A stretch of 64,000 nucleotides of DNA from Odontocerum albicorne (lineage: Eukaryota > Arthropoda > Insecta > Trichoptera > Odontoceridae): the NCBI GenBank assembly GCA_949825065.1, contig OX463859.1:26057847-26121846 (forward strand). The letters run 5' to 3'. Position numbers and translations under genes: made by a program. The notes below the pieces were generated by a model that ran no database searches, was not told where the DNA came from, and saw only the letters and a program-made list of their open reading frames with translations. Of this stretch, positions 33,166-44,185 are shown in pieces. Every line of letters begins with the position of its first letter. Position 1 is the stretch's first letter.

Positions 33166-33760
33166 ATTGTGAACTTTATAAGCGTCAAAGTTTGGTTCTA
33201 TAAGTCATCGTCGGAAAATTGTGAACTTTGTAAGTGTCAAAGTTTTGGTGCTATAAGTCATCGTCGGAAAATTGTGAACTTTTGTAAGCTTCAAAGTTTT
33301 GGTGTTATAAGTCATCGTCGGAAAACTTGTGAACTTTATAAGCGTCAAAGTTTTGGTGCTATAAGTCATCGTCGGAAAATTGTGAACTTTATAAGTGTCA
33401 AAGTTTTGGTGCTATAAGTCATCGTCGGAAAATTGTGAACTTTTGTAAGCGTCAAAGTTTTGGTGCTATAAGTCATCGTCGGAAAATTGTGAACTTTGTA
33501 AGCTTAAAAGTTTTGGTGCTATAAGTCATCGTCGGAAAAATTGTGAACTTTGTAAGCGTCAAAGTTTTGGTGCTATAAGTCATCGTCGGAAAATTTGTGA
33601 ACTTTTGTAAGCGTCAAAGTTTTGGTGCTATAACTCATCGTCGGAAAATTTGTGAACTTTGTAAGCGTCAAAGTTGTGTTGCTATAAGTCATCGTCGGAA
33701 AATTGTGAACTTTGTAAGCGTCAAAGTTTTGGTGCTATAAGTCATCGTCGGAAAAACACA
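33166..33760 (+). repeat. 53-55-bp tandem repeat, about 11 copies
   Basis: Unit: AAATTGTGAACTTTGTAAGC, GTCAAAGTTTTGGTGCTATA, AGTCATCGTCGG. Units differ by one-base indels in the A and T runs (AAAATT/AAATTT, CTTTTG/CTTTG) and a few substitutions. One-base indels destroy any frame, so it is non-coding. Confidence 0.95.
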
Positions 33761-34552
33761 GTGATCAAAGATTTGCGTTTCATGGTTTGGAGATTTATTT
33801 GATTTGTATATCTGAATACAAAAAAAATGTAGTTATAATTAATAATATCAAATAAAATAAAACACCAGCATTGCGAATAAACTAAAAATCTTTAAAAATT
33901 AAACACTTTGTAATTCCACTAATTAATTACATTAATCTCCGCAACACGTGCTTCTAACATATCTTTTATCTCAAGGCTCTTTTATCTCAAATCTCGCTTA
34001 ACTTGAAGATATAATTAGTAGAGCAAGTAATTCATTATTGAATATTTTAATATTGAGGCAATAAAGTTTAAGCTAAAACCTTTGATAAACTAAAATTGGT
34101 TTTCGAAAATATAATAAAAAATCTGTGGGAGGTAGACGATAGATTCGCTCATCTGGAAGGATATAGGATGTGCGTGAACACGACAGAAGGAGAATCCATT
34201 TCCACTTGGAGAATTTCGCCCTCATAATTTATGGTACTTTTTTTGAAGAATTTAGAACCTTTTTATTTCCACATTTTTCCACGAAGGTGAATTAAATGAA
34301 CGCTTATATGCAAGATGAACCCAGCCCACATAATATCTGTTTCAAGAAGTTTAAAAATCATGACGGTGCGTTTTATAATTACTGAGTTTTTAGTTTCTTG
34401 TTTTTTTTTCCATAGCAAACATGAAGTCTTCTTTGATGTGCCGAAGGCGGAAGAAGACAAGGTGGGCAGTGCAAGAGATAAAATAACGTACTGTATGAGA
34501 TGTTTAAAAACATAAATCATTAGCACAAGTGGGTGCAAAAATATATAGCCAA
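33761..34552. other. No assigned gene; one peptide of interest before the Cys-repeat
   Basis: A plus-strand 66-codon frame at 34315-34515 ends EEDKVGSARDKITYCMRCLK; its CMRC pair precedes the Cys-repeat array by about 60 bp. A larger source protein is possible but I recognise no family. Confidence 0.35.
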
Positions 34553-35285
34553 ATTGTGTAATTGTTGCTAGTAATAGTTATCAGGGACCCAATGGAGAAA
34601 GAAGATGTACACGAGCTGCAAGTACTGAAGTGCCTTGCTCTTTATGCAACAGGAAAAATGGTGTAATTGTTGCTAGTTATAGTTATCAGGGACCCAATGG
34701 AGAAAGATGTACACGAGCTGCAAGTACTGAAGTGCCTTGCTCTTTATGCAACAGGAAAAATGGTGTAATTGTTGCTAGTTATAGTTATCAGGGACCCAAT
34801 GGAGAAAGATGTACACGAGCTGCAAGTACTGAAGTGCCTTGCTCTTTATGCAACAGGAAAAATGGTGTAATTGTTGCTAGTTATAGTTATCAGGGACCCA
34901 ATGGAGAAAGAAGATGTACACGAGCTGCAAGTACTGAAGTGCCTTGCTCTTTATGTAACAGTAAAAATGGTGTAATTGTTGCTAGTTATAGTTATCAGGG
35001 ACCCAATGGAGAAAGAAGATGTACACGAGCTGCTAGTAATGAAGTTCTTTGCTCTTTATGCAACAGGAAAAATGGTGTAATTGTTGCTAGTTAAAGTTAT
35101 TAGGGACCCAATGGAGAAAGAAGATGTACACGAGCTGCAAGTACTGAAGTGCCTTGCTCTTTATGTAACAGGAAAAATGGTGTAATTGTTGCTAGTTATA
35201 GTTATCAGGGACCTAATGGAGAAAGAAAATGTACACGAGCTGCAAGTACTGAAGTTCCTTGTTCGTTATGCAAAAGGAAACTAAT
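34553..35285 (+). repeat. 102/105-bp coding-like tandem repeat with Cys motif, 7 units
   Basis: TCAGGGACCCAATGG-type anchors occur at 34581, 34686, 34788, 34890, 34995, 35100 and 35205: spacings of 105, 102, 102, 105, 105 and 105. The length change is one AGA codon, so the frame is kept. Units translate as CSLCNRKNGVIVASYSYQG, PNGER(R)CTRAASTEVP. An ATG at 34630 opens a 154-codon frame that ends at a TAT-to-TAA change (35092); a second stop follows (CAG to TAG), after which the same frame continues open to KRKLIQIS. No family is recognised; C-x2-C plus a third Cys could bind a metal, but this is inference. Confidence 0.9.
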
Positions 35286-35630
35286 ACAAATTAGTTGACA
35301 TACTCATCTCAGGTGGCACGTTTTAAAACCTGCCTAAAATGTAAAATAATAAACTATTAAGAAATGTATTTTTTAAGTGATATCAAAGAGGGGCTGAATA
35401 ACGATTATTGTACAAAATATCTATTCTAGGGGTTGGCCAAAACGTGTATTTATGAGTTTCTACGAAAATATTTATGATTTTCTACTATGAAATATATTCT
35501 GAATAAAATTTATGAATTTTTTACAAACTATTTATGCAGAACGGCGACACCCCAGCAATAGCTTTTACATACGTCAACAAAAATTGATTTTTTTAAACGT
35601 AAATAAAATATTCCAGTTTTGCTTTCGGCT
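35286..35630. other. No gene recognised
   Basis: AT-rich intronic DNA; nothing identified. Confidence 0.45.
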
Positions 35631-35632
35631 AG

Positions 35633-35728
35633 ATTTTTTTTAAAGAAGAGGCGTTCTTTACGAATATTTTTTAAAGAAGAGGCGTTCTTTACGAATATTT
35701 TTTAAAGAAGAGGCGTTCTTTACGAATA
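35633..35728 (+). repeat. 31-bp tandem repeat, 3 copies
   Basis: TTTTTTAAAGAAGAGGCGTT + CTTTACGAATA repeated three times with no internal change. Confidence 0.9.
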
Positions 35729-36097
35729 TATTTTTTTTTCATTTAATTCCTTTTACTCTTCTTATTCATGTGCTTTGTTCAATCTCGCTGTCGCTGGCGA
35801 TAACACTTAATACGTTAATGTTTGACGTCAATGAACAGCTCCCAACTTTACTGCTTGGATACCTGTCCATTAGCGAATGTTGCATAATCAAGACAGACAC
35901 CTCCTACTGATTCTACGCCAATCCTTGGATACCCATGAATATTAATTTTAGTATGTCGTATTTTTCTTCTTTGAATATTATCTATTTTTTCTCCTCTCAC
36001 TATAAAGAGAACGAGAAGAGAATTCCAATTTTTCGAATCAAGTGATTTTAGGTTTATCTGGGCACTAGATCCAACCCTAATTTGTTTTCTTTCAAAT
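35729..36097. other. No gene recognised
   Basis: A minus-strand frame running 36213-35848 (121 codons) starts inside the SINE-B copy and continues here; no motif supports it. Confidence 0.4.
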
Positions 36098-36285
36098 GAC
36101 GTACGACCTCCGTGGCCTGGTGGTAAGACACTTGTCTGCCGATCCGGAGGTTGCGGGTTCGATCCCCGCTGGCACCCAGATTTTTTTAAATAGGATTCCA
36201 GTCTGGTTAACATTTAGGGCCTGTAAAAAAACATATTTCTGGTTGGTTGGAAGAGATTGCCACATGGCAATAAACTCACCAGGTA
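36098..36285 (+). mobile_element. SINE-B, best-preserved plus-strand copy
   Basis: Head with A box TGGCCTGGTGGTAAG and B box GGGTTCGATCCCCGC, then CCCAGATTTTTTTAAATAGG, ATTCCAGTCTGGTTAACATT, CTGGTTGGTTGGAAGAGATT, GCCACATGGCAATAAACTCA and an A-rich end. It is nearly identical to the minus-strand copy at 2247-2434, so the subfamily may be young. The 84-codon frame across it is a by-product. Confidence 0.85.
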
Positions 36286-36439
36286 AAAAAAAAAACCTTT
36301 ATCATTTTGTTCTACTTTTGGTGCTCATTTTTAAATTTGGAAAAAAATAGGCACAACTTATAGTATGTTAACACCTAATATATTGTTAACATAACAAAAA
36401 GAGGAATTTACATGTTGGGATTGGTCTTTCGTTCAGAAA

Positions 36440-36615
36440 AGTTTTTATTTTTATTTATTATTTATTTATTATTACACATGACAAGAAATATACACAATTT
36501 GAGAAAAAACAACAGATAATTTGATTTGGACATACAATTTTAATGGATCTGGGTTTGTTGCCTTTCATTTGTCGTATCCCCAGTAAACTAGGCTTTTGCC
36601 TGTATCTCACTGAGG
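36440..36615 (-). mobile_element. R580 retroposon, truncated minus-strand copy
   Basis: TTTATTTATTATTTATTTAT tail, then ACACATGACAAGAAATATAC, ATTTTAATGGATCTGGGTTT, TTGCCTTTCATTTGTCGTAT and CCAGTAAACTAGGCTTTTGC, ending at CTCACTGAGG. It covers the same 3' part as the copy at 26766-26925. Confidence 0.85.
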
Positions 36616-37920
36616 GGTTTTTAAAAGACCATCTTCATTGTTAATGCTCTATTCATCACAAGTAAGAAGTACTTATATATTGGAGAACTGCTCAACAATT
36701 GCTCAACAATGGACCAAAAAATCTAAGCTACTAAAATATATTAGTTCCATGAAAAATAAAATCGTTTCTTGTAGGCATAATTCACGGGCAGATGTAAATT
36801 TTTCATTTAAACTTGTCCATTTTTAAATCCAGAGGTTGGTTTTTTATCCCATTTATCTTAGAAAAATCAATTCTTGCTGACGCGCGTGAAATTTATTGCT
36901 GAGGTGTTGCCGTTATATAAATACACGTATTCCTCGTTTTGCACGGTTTATTTTTACGTGGTTTCACCACAACGCAGACAAAATACATTTTTTCATTAAT
37001 TTGAATTTTTTTTTACATCTGGACGGCTGTACACTTGTCTTAATCAGCATGCTTGGTACTGAAGTTCGGGCTAAAAGAGAGGCAAACTAGTAATATAGAA
37101 AATAGCTACTACATTTTTTCACTTTATAACATTTCCACATTAAATAGTGAGTACCAGTGTACCAAAAAATAATATTTTTAACTATGAATAAAAATGTTTT
37201 ATTGCATTTTTTTATATTAGGATTGAAAGCTTCGTTTTACGCGATTTTCGTACTTTTTTCGATGTTTTGATAAATACTGTACCTCGATCTTCATGGATTC
37301 TAATCTACTGAAATGTGTCTTCCAATTTTGTATAAGTTTATTGCCTCAATTTGCTCGGTTTCGATCCAAGTGAATTTTCTTGAAACAAATTTACCGCGTA
37401 AATCGAGGAATGGGTGAAGTGTATAAAAAAGTCTATAAATTTTATTCAGCATATATTTTATGATAGAAAAATAATAAATATTGACCCCTTTCAGTTTACC
37501 CCTAGGATAGCTCTTTTGCATCATAACTCAGTACATCTATGTAAAAATACATGCTATATTTAAATAAGAATTTTGTGACGTCAAATTTCAACAACCCCTT
37601 TTCTTATATTGTATATTTTTCTATATTAAATTTAAGAAATTGCTAGTATATAAAAATTATTCAACCAAAATTTAATCTGTTCTAAGATAATATAGTCAAT
37701 TTGAGGTGGAGTTTAAATAAGAAGTCTTTTTTTTAGTTTGATTTTTTGTACATACGTGAATTGTTTACATGCTTTATTTATATTTTAAATAAACAAAAAG
37801 TGTGTTAAATTCGTTAACTCATTTTACATATTTAAAGATAATTGAAGAAACATGTCATCACTTTGTACGGGATTGTATTGAAGAAAAAAAATAAATGTTA
37901 TCTAACCATAAATTAGATAT
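36616..37920. other. No gene recognised
   Basis: AT-rich intronic DNA with short chance frames (60-74 codons); no motif. Confidence 0.45.
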
Positions 37921-37924
37921 CAAA

Positions 37925-39235
37925 TGAGCTTGGTTTTTTGCATATAAAGGTTTTTTTTACGGATTTTGAGTTTGTATGGAAGAAAAACACTTAAGATTTA
38001 CTTTAATAGTTAAATACCCATTTAACAGGCAATGTACTATTGCACGTACGCTCTATATTTTTCGGGTTTATATGGAGATATTTAACTATAAAATACCCAC
38101 TAAACAGAAATGATACACAAATACTAATTCGGCCGTTATCTAACTATAATATACCCACTAAACAGGCACGATACTCGTAATTTTTGCACAAACACATATT
38201 TTTTTGAGATTGAATGTACAAAAAAAAATTAAAACGAAATTGAACTATAAAATGTCTATTTGATATGATACTTTTGAACATACGATCTATGCTTTTTTGG
38301 GTTTTGAACATACGATCTACGCTCTACGTTTTTCAGATTTCTATGGAGATATTTAACTATAAAATAACCACTAAATAGAAATGATACACAAATACTGATT
38401 TGGCCGTTATCTAACTATGATATACCCACTAAACAGGCACGATACTCGTAATTTTTGCACAAACACATATTTTTTAGAGATATGCTTTTTTGGGTTTTTA
38501 TGAAAGAAAAACATGAGTACGTAATTTAATGATTAAATACTTATTTCAAAGGCATGATATTTTTACACATACGACTTATGTTTTCTTTGTTTTGTATGGA
38601 AGAAAAATAATAAGACGTAATTTAACTATAAAATACCCATTTAACATGATATTTGGCATATAATATATGATCTATGCTTTTTTAAGACTTCTATGTAAGA
38701 AAAATAATTAACACTTGATTTAATGATAAAATACCCATTAAACAGCATGAATTTTTTGTGCATACGACCTACGTTTTGAGGGTTTGTATGGAAGAAAAAA
38801 AATTAAGTCGTAATTTAACTATAAAATACCCCTTTAACATGATATTTGGCATATATGATCTATGCTTTTTTAAGGCTTCTATGTAATAAAAAGAATTAAC
38901 ACTTCATTTAATGATAAAATACCCATTAAATATCATGATTTTTTTGTGCATACGACCTACGTTTTGTGGGTTTGTATGGAAGAAAAAAAATTAAGTCGTA
39001 ATTTAACTATAAAATACCCATTTAACGTGAAATTTGACACATACCTACGGTATGTCTATGTTTTTAGGTTTATATATATAAAAATATAATTTTTTTTATC
39101 ATAAAATATTCATTTAACAGGCATAATATTTTGCACTAACGATCTATGCTTTTTGGGTTTATATGGAAGAAAAAAAAAATAAAGACGTAATTTAATTTTA
39201 AAATACTTATTTAACAAGTTTGATATATTTGTGGT
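37925..39235 (+). repeat. Degenerate long tandem repeat (roughly 100-130-bp units)
   Basis: Recurring blocks in the same order: TTTAACTATAAAATACCCA, TTTAACA(GG)CATGATA, 'catacgatctatgcttttt', GGGTTTGTATGGAAGAAAAA and AAGTCGTAATT. About ten irregular units are visible. Their divergence makes this the oldest-looking array in the window. One pair of units near 38080-38180 and 38340-38470 is more alike, suggesting a later local duplication. Confidence 0.8.
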
Positions 39236-39379
39236 TATATTCGAATCTGAATTCAAGCATTCTTCAACTTAAACAACTATTCATAATATTTATATGAACT
39301 ATTATTTACGATTTCAACAATCTTCATCGTTAAAAACTTTTTGTAATATATATTCTTCTTCTTCCTAGTGTTATGTCAG

Positions 39380-39840
39380 GTTCCCCCAACGTTGGCTATC
39401 ACCTGAGAGTAAGCATCTCTGACCCCGGCAGCTCAAAAAAGATCCCCAACGCTCCTTATACCAGTCCAATCACGTATATTGCGGAGCCAGGAGATTTGCC
39501 TCCTGCCAACACCTCATCGACCCTCTGTTTTGCCTTGGATGATCAGGTGCAGTAATTTGTATTTTTCTCCTCTTAGTACACGAGCCAAATAGGACACCTT
39601 TCGGATTTTAATATTAGTCAGCAACTCTCTATCAACTTTGGCTGTTTGAAGAACCCTTGTGTTGCTGACCATATCCGTCCAGGGTATCTGTAGCATTATC
39701 CGGTGTATCCACATTTCGAATGCTTCCAGTCGGTTCATACTACCAACTTCGATGGTGCATAATTCCACTACATATAATAACACTGACCAAACGTAGCATT
39801 TGACTAACCGTTGTCGAAGTTTCAAGATTAGATTATCATA
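39380..39840 (-). mobile_element. Insect LINE C-terminal fragment (about 100-codon open frame plus 3' end)
   Basis: Minus-strand residues LRQRLVKCYVWSVLLYVVEL, GSMNRLEAFEMWIHRIMLQI, PWTDMVSNTRVLQ, RELLTNIKIRKVSYLARVLR and IIQGKTEGR match the widespread insect RT C-terminus 'LLYGxETWTL...LEAFEMWxYRRxLxIPWT...IKxRKxxYLGHxLR...GKxEGRR'. The DNA from 39513 down to about 39360 retains the 3' end (reverse of TTCCCCCAACGTTGGCTATC) that also appears, inverted, at 47876-47922. Confidence 0.8.
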
Positions 39841-40124
39841 TATAGTAATACATATTATTATTGAACTATTCTTTCAAACTTTACTATTTTTCAAAGTTTA
39901 CAGCTATTAATAATACACATAATTAAAAGTTTTTTAAAAGAGGATTCAAGTCTGGTTGGTTAGAATAGCTTGTTACATAGCACAATCCCGCTTACTTTGC
40001 ATTCTGTGTAACCTACATGGAATGTAAAGTAAGTGTAAAACAATACAATTAAATTTTGAATAAGACAAATTGACGAAAATCAATTATAGCGTACATTATT
40101 TTAGAAAAAATATACAAATCAACC
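39841..40124. other. SINE-B-like remnant at 39935-40030; otherwise empty
   Basis: AGGATTCAAGTCTGGTTGGT and GAATAGCTTGTTACATAGCA resemble a shortened SINE-B body and tail. Confidence 0.35.
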
Positions 40125-40345
40125 TACCATCAACGTAGGCAGAGAATACATAGCGACAGATTTTTAATCGTAGCATATACTTTATGACATTTTCTTCTGA
40201 ATATATTTGAATCACTCGATTTCATTATAATGTAGACGTTTCCATTCCTCCTATTCAAATTTTCTTTTAAAATCTGTCATTCATTCCAAGTTTCCAAACC
40301 CCTTTTGACTACTTCTTTCAAAATTAAATTCTTCAAAATGTTATT
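40125..40345 (-). mobile_element. Possible RTE-A 3' fragment
   Basis: Layout and composition parallel RTE-A copies at 44600-44830 (CATCAACGTAGGCAGAGAAT, then TTCCTCCTATTCAAATTTTC and ATCTGTCATTCATTCCAAGT), but peptide identity is weak. Confidence 0.35.
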
Positions 40346-40678
40346 TGAATCGGCGATCAATTAATACAGGATAGCGCAAAAGTAACATTCCTATTTGTTT
40401 TCCAAATAAATTTTGAAGATAATTTTTTGATACATATTTTTTACAATACGAATAGTAGAAAATCAAATCGGTTAAATGATCACTTATTTCTTGCTCACAC
40501 GAATGTGCTCTGTTTAGGACATTTTTCATGTTATCTAATATTTCTGGGCTTATCGCGTCTACATAGTAGTTTTGAGCTGTTATTTTGTTTACGGCTTAGT
40601 CTTGTAAATTTTTCTTTAAGCAATATTTATAGAAAAATGTACATAATTCGACCTGGAAAATGTTCCTTAAGAGTTGCA

Positions 40679-40873
40679 TTGTGACCATGACTGCATTAGT
40701 GGTAGTTCCATTGTGACCATGACTGTATTAGTGGTAGTTCCATTGTGACCATGACTGTATTAGTGGTAGTTCCATTGTGAAGATGACTGTATTAGTGGTA
40801 GTTCCATTGTGGCCATGACTGTATTAGTTGTAGTTCCATTGTGACCATGACTGTATTAGTGGTAGTTCCATTC
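40679..40873 (+). repeat. 32-bp tandem repeat, 6 copies
   Basis: GTTCCATTGTGACCATGACT + GTATTAGTGGTA; starts at about 40681, 40713 and so on. Variants include AAGATGAC and GGCCATGAC. Confidence 0.93.
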
Positions 40874-40984
40874 TGTTAAAATTACATATATTGGTATTTT
40901 TCTTGTAGTTTCGGTACCAAAAAAATGGTTCATTGCCCTGAATAATCGATCACTATTGACAGTCACAGCAGCACCTTGATCGTT

Positions 40985-41285
40985 TTCGAAGAAATATGGG
41001 CCAATCATAATTTTTGAAGAAATATGGATCGATTATCATTTTCCAAAAAATATGGACCAATTATGATTTTCGAAGATATATGGGCCAGTTATAATTTTTT
41101 GAAGAAAGATGGGCCAATTATCATTATCGAAGGAATATGGGCCAATTATCATTTTCGAAGAAATATGGGCAAATTGTTATTTTCGAAGATACGAGTATAT
41201 GGGCCAGTTATCATTTCCGAAGATATATGGGCCAGTTATCATTTTCGAAGATATATGGGCTAATTATCATTTTCGAAGAAATATG
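40985..41285 (+). repeat. 28-bp tandem repeat, about 11 copies
   Basis: GAAGATATATGGGCCAGTTA + TCATTTTC; a period of 28 is exact between 41221 and 41249, with longer variants. The frames that read 'WANYHFRRNMG' and similar arise from the repeat and shift between units. Confidence 0.93.
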
Positions 41286-41689
41286 AGCACACCACTCGGT
41301 CACTCGAATTGGATAATTTTGCCAATTAACAAAACCATTTAAAAGAAAATTCACCTCGTCACTCATAATTAATTTGCAGTGGAGTTCGTCAAATTTTTTT
41401 ATGTTGTTTAAAAGAGCGCGAGAATATTCCAAACGTAATGATTTGTTTTCAGAATATAGTTGTTGCATCAACTGAACTGGTTGAACGTGAAAAATATACG
41501 CCAAATACACATACTATCTACATTGTATACTATCCTTAACTGTCTCGCCACTCCCTCTTATTTCGTAGAAATCGTCCGATCATGGACTCTCAGACAGAAA
41601 TTGTTTATTGGCCTTCCCAGTTCACCGTTCTTCTTTTTTTTTACGTCGTCTTGTACTGTCCATGCACTAAGAGGAGCACAGATAAAATG
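41286..41689. other. No gene recognised
   Basis: Frames on both strands overlap here without any motif I recognise. Confidence 0.4.
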
Positions 41690-41802
41690 TGTGCTCCCCT
41701 GATGATGAGGTGAAAACCTTGAAACCGGCAGGGTTATACCGTTATATCATATAAATTATAAAATGAATAAACAATGTTTAACTAAACAAATTACAGTAGT
41801 TA
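41690..41802. mobile_element. FB1 foldback element, solo right arm
   Basis: GTGCTCCCCTGATGATGAGG, TGAAAACCTTGAAACCGGCA, GGGTTATACCGTTAT, AATAAACAATGTTTAACTAA, ACAAATTACAG: the right-arm order of FB1. The left arm is absent. Confidence 0.7.
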
Positions 41803-41929
41803 ATAAAAAAGTTGCAATGCAAATATGATATCAATTATTAAGATATAAATTTGTATATCGGTAAAGCTTTTGGCAAATGTTTGAATCATAGACTCCTTTT
41901 TTTATTTTATTGATAGGCAATCTACCTAA

Positions 41930-42245
41930 ACTAGGATAATTTGTGCCATCAAATTCAATTATATGATTCAATATAATAAAACTATTAAAAAAAAAATGAC
42001 AATCCTGGACCATTTAAAGTTTCAGCTGATTGAGCTTAAAAAATTAACAATCGATCTTTAAGTGGAAAAGTTCCACGAAGAAAGAAGAAACGCAAGATTC
42101 ATTGGATGTGGCAAAGATACGGCCTAGTAAATTAAATCTATCTCGCAAAGGACAACCTAAAAATACATGAACTATAGTTTTATCATCCAGACTACACTCG
42201 TAGCCAGGATTTTCCACAATACCCATTCTGTTAATATGACTAGCC
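41930..42245 (-). mobile_element. R1/I-like LINE C-terminal Cys/His fragment, copy 2
   Basis: Minus-strand residues MGIVENPGYECSLDDKTIVH, VFLGCPLRDRFNLLGRIF and SSFFVELFHLKIDC. HVFLGCPL is the C-terminal motif of R1/Jockey-type LINE proteins. The downstream DNA (TTAACAATCGATCTTTAAGT) matches copy 1 at 31920-31950. This copy keeps GCPL where copy 1 has CSPS. Confidence 0.7.
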
Positions 42246-42712
42246 TATAGATTATTAAATAAAATTGAAAAACAAAAATAATCAAAAACTACAATTAACC
42301 AAAAAGTTATGAATTTCAAAATAAGAAAGTTACTTTTGTGACACTCCTAAACCATAAATTTGAAGTGTTTTCTTATAAAACACCGTTCATACAAATGTCA
42401 TACCCATTTAAGATGCGTATTATAAAACATTTTCAATATTTCGGTACTTATTGCGTACAAGTATACAAATCGTATTCAGAAATCGAGAGAATAAAAGATT
42501 AAATCCCACAACGAAAACATGATTAACTCAGTTAGATTTGTTCTTCCAGGAAAATGGGATTAGTGTTATAATTGGAATATTTAATACCACAACCCCTCTT
42601 GGTATATTTCTGAGAAGAGAATTTCCACCATTGGTCAGAATCACCCCCATCATTATCCTGCGTGAAGGATTTCGATTTGCTGATATTTCTGTTGTAATCG
42701 TATATAAAATAC
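42246..42712. other. No gene recognised
   Basis: AT-rich DNA. A 62-codon plus frame at 42538 (GISVIIGIFN...) is hydrophobic but has no support. Confidence 0.45.
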
Positions 42713-43860
42713 TCTTTTGTATATAAAAGCTCTCTTGTAATCGTATTGCTCTTTTGTATACAATAGCTCTCTTGTAATCGTATTGCTCTTTTGTATATAA
42801 AGGCTCTCTTGTAATCGTATTGTTATTTTGTATATAATAGCTCTCTTGTAATCGTATTGCTCTTTTGTATATAATAGCTCTCTTGTAATCGTATTGCTCT
42901 TTTGTATACAATAGCTCTCTTGTAATCGTATTGCTCTTTTGTATATAAAAGCTCTCTTGTAATCGTATTGCTCTTTTGTATATAATAGCTCTCTTGTAAT
43001 CGAATTGCTCTTTTGTATATAATAGCTCTCTTGCAATCGTATTGCTCTTTTGTATATAATAGCTCTCTTGTAATCGTATTGCTCTTTTGTAATCGTATTG
43101 CTCTTTTGTAATCGTATTGCTCTTTTGTACAATATATAATAGCTCTCTTGTAATCGTATTGCTCTTTTGTATATAATAACTCTCTTGTAATCGTATTGCT
43201 CTTTTGTATATAAAAGCTCTCTTGTTATCGTATTGCTCTTTTGTATACAATAGCTCTCTTGTAATCGTATTGCTCTTTTGTATATAAAGGCTCTCTTGTA
43301 ATCGTATTGTTATTTTGTATATAATAGCTCTCTTGTAATCGTATTGCTCTTTTGTATATAATAGCTCTCTTGTAATCGTATTGCTCTTTTGTATACAATA
43401 GCTCTCTTGTAATCGTATTGCTCTTTTGTATATAAAAGCTCTCTTGTAATCGTATCGCTCTTTTGTATATAATAGCTCTCTTGTAATCGAATTGCTCTTT
43501 TGTATATAATAGCTCTCTTGCAATCGTATTGCTCTTTTGTATATAATAGCTCTCTTGTAATCGTATTGCTCTTTTGTAATCGTATTGCTCTTTTGTACAA
43601 TATATAATAGCTCTCTTGTAATCGTATTGCTCTTTTCTATATAATAGCTCTCTTGTAATCGTAATGTTCTTTTGTATATAATAACTCTCTTGTAATCGTA
43701 TTGCTCTTTTGTATATAAAAGCTCTCTTGTTATCGTATTGCTCTTTTGTATATAATAGCTCTCTTGTAATCGTATTGCTCTTTTGCATATAATAACTCTC
43801 TTGTACTCGTATTGCTCTTTTGTATATAATAACTCTTTTGTAAACGAATATAATACTATA
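42713..43860. repeat. 37-bp minisatellite, about 30 units, with 487-bp higher-order duplication
   Basis: Unit: GCTCTCTTGTAATCGTATTG + CTCTTTTGTATATAATA. Variant marks recur 487 bp apart: AAAGGCTCTC at 42801 and 43288, CGAATTGCTC at 43001 and 43488, and TTGCAATCG at 43031 and 43518. A 19-bp half-unit is present three times near 43090 but twice near 43570, which shifts the next marker spacing to 468. The minus-strand 477-codon frame (YDYKRAIIYKRAIRLQES-type) exists because three 37-bp units equal 37 codons and the unit lacks stops in those frames; I do not regard it as a gene. Confidence 0.95.
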
Positions 43861-43994
43861 TAACACTTACATTGTATATAATACAATCTGGCGAGCACAT
43901 TGTCATTTGTTAATTTGTTCCAATCAATTAAAAAGATCGGATATTCGAAATCCAAAGTCATGGTGATGGGAAAGGAAAAATAAATAGGATATCT

Positions 43995-44185
43995 TCATCA
44001 TCATAAGCCCGCATTCATCCACTGCAGGGTATAGGCCTCTCCAAGCTGTTTCCAAAAAAACCTGTCTTTTGCGCATTGCTGTCACGTAATTAATGCTTGT
44101 TTACATATATCGTCCACCCAGCGTACCTTTGATCTTCTTACAGGCTTAGTTCTGTATATTGGGTTGCACTGGATTCCTTCATACG
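43995..44185 (-). mobile_element. LINE C-terminal fragment (RTE-like)
   Basis: Minus strand: KPVRRSKVRWVDDICKQAL, then QQCAKDRFFWKQLGEAYTL, QWMNAGL, followed by ATGATGATGAAG. This is the end of an RTE-like protein ('RPxxRWxDDIxKxA...AxDRxxWRxLxEAY..QW') and the GATGATG 3' tail. One stop replaces the residue before QQC. Confidence 0.75.

Noticed and set aside
35848..36213. 121-codon minus-strand frame including GSNPQPPDRQ
   Set aside because: The N-terminal half is the antisense of SINE-B; 'GSNPQPPD'-like peptides are typical spurious translations of tRNA-derived SINEs. The rest shows no motif.
36098..36285. A functional tRNA gene
   Set aside because: A and B boxes are present, but the head does not form a complete cloverleaf with a matching acceptor stem, and it is followed by the SINE-B body found in other copies.
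41024..41342. 79- and 77-codon frames with repeated IFEDIWA-type peptide
   Set aside because: The 28-bp unit is not a multiple of three and the frames drift; there is no non-repeat coding part.
42528..43961. A 477-codon minus-strand open frame (and nested 213-, 159- and 96-codon frames), Lys/Arg/Tyr-rich
   Set aside because: It is generated by a 37-bp repeat that lacks stops in the relevant frames; three units make 37 codons, so openness is automatic. The peptide shifts register with half-unit indels.
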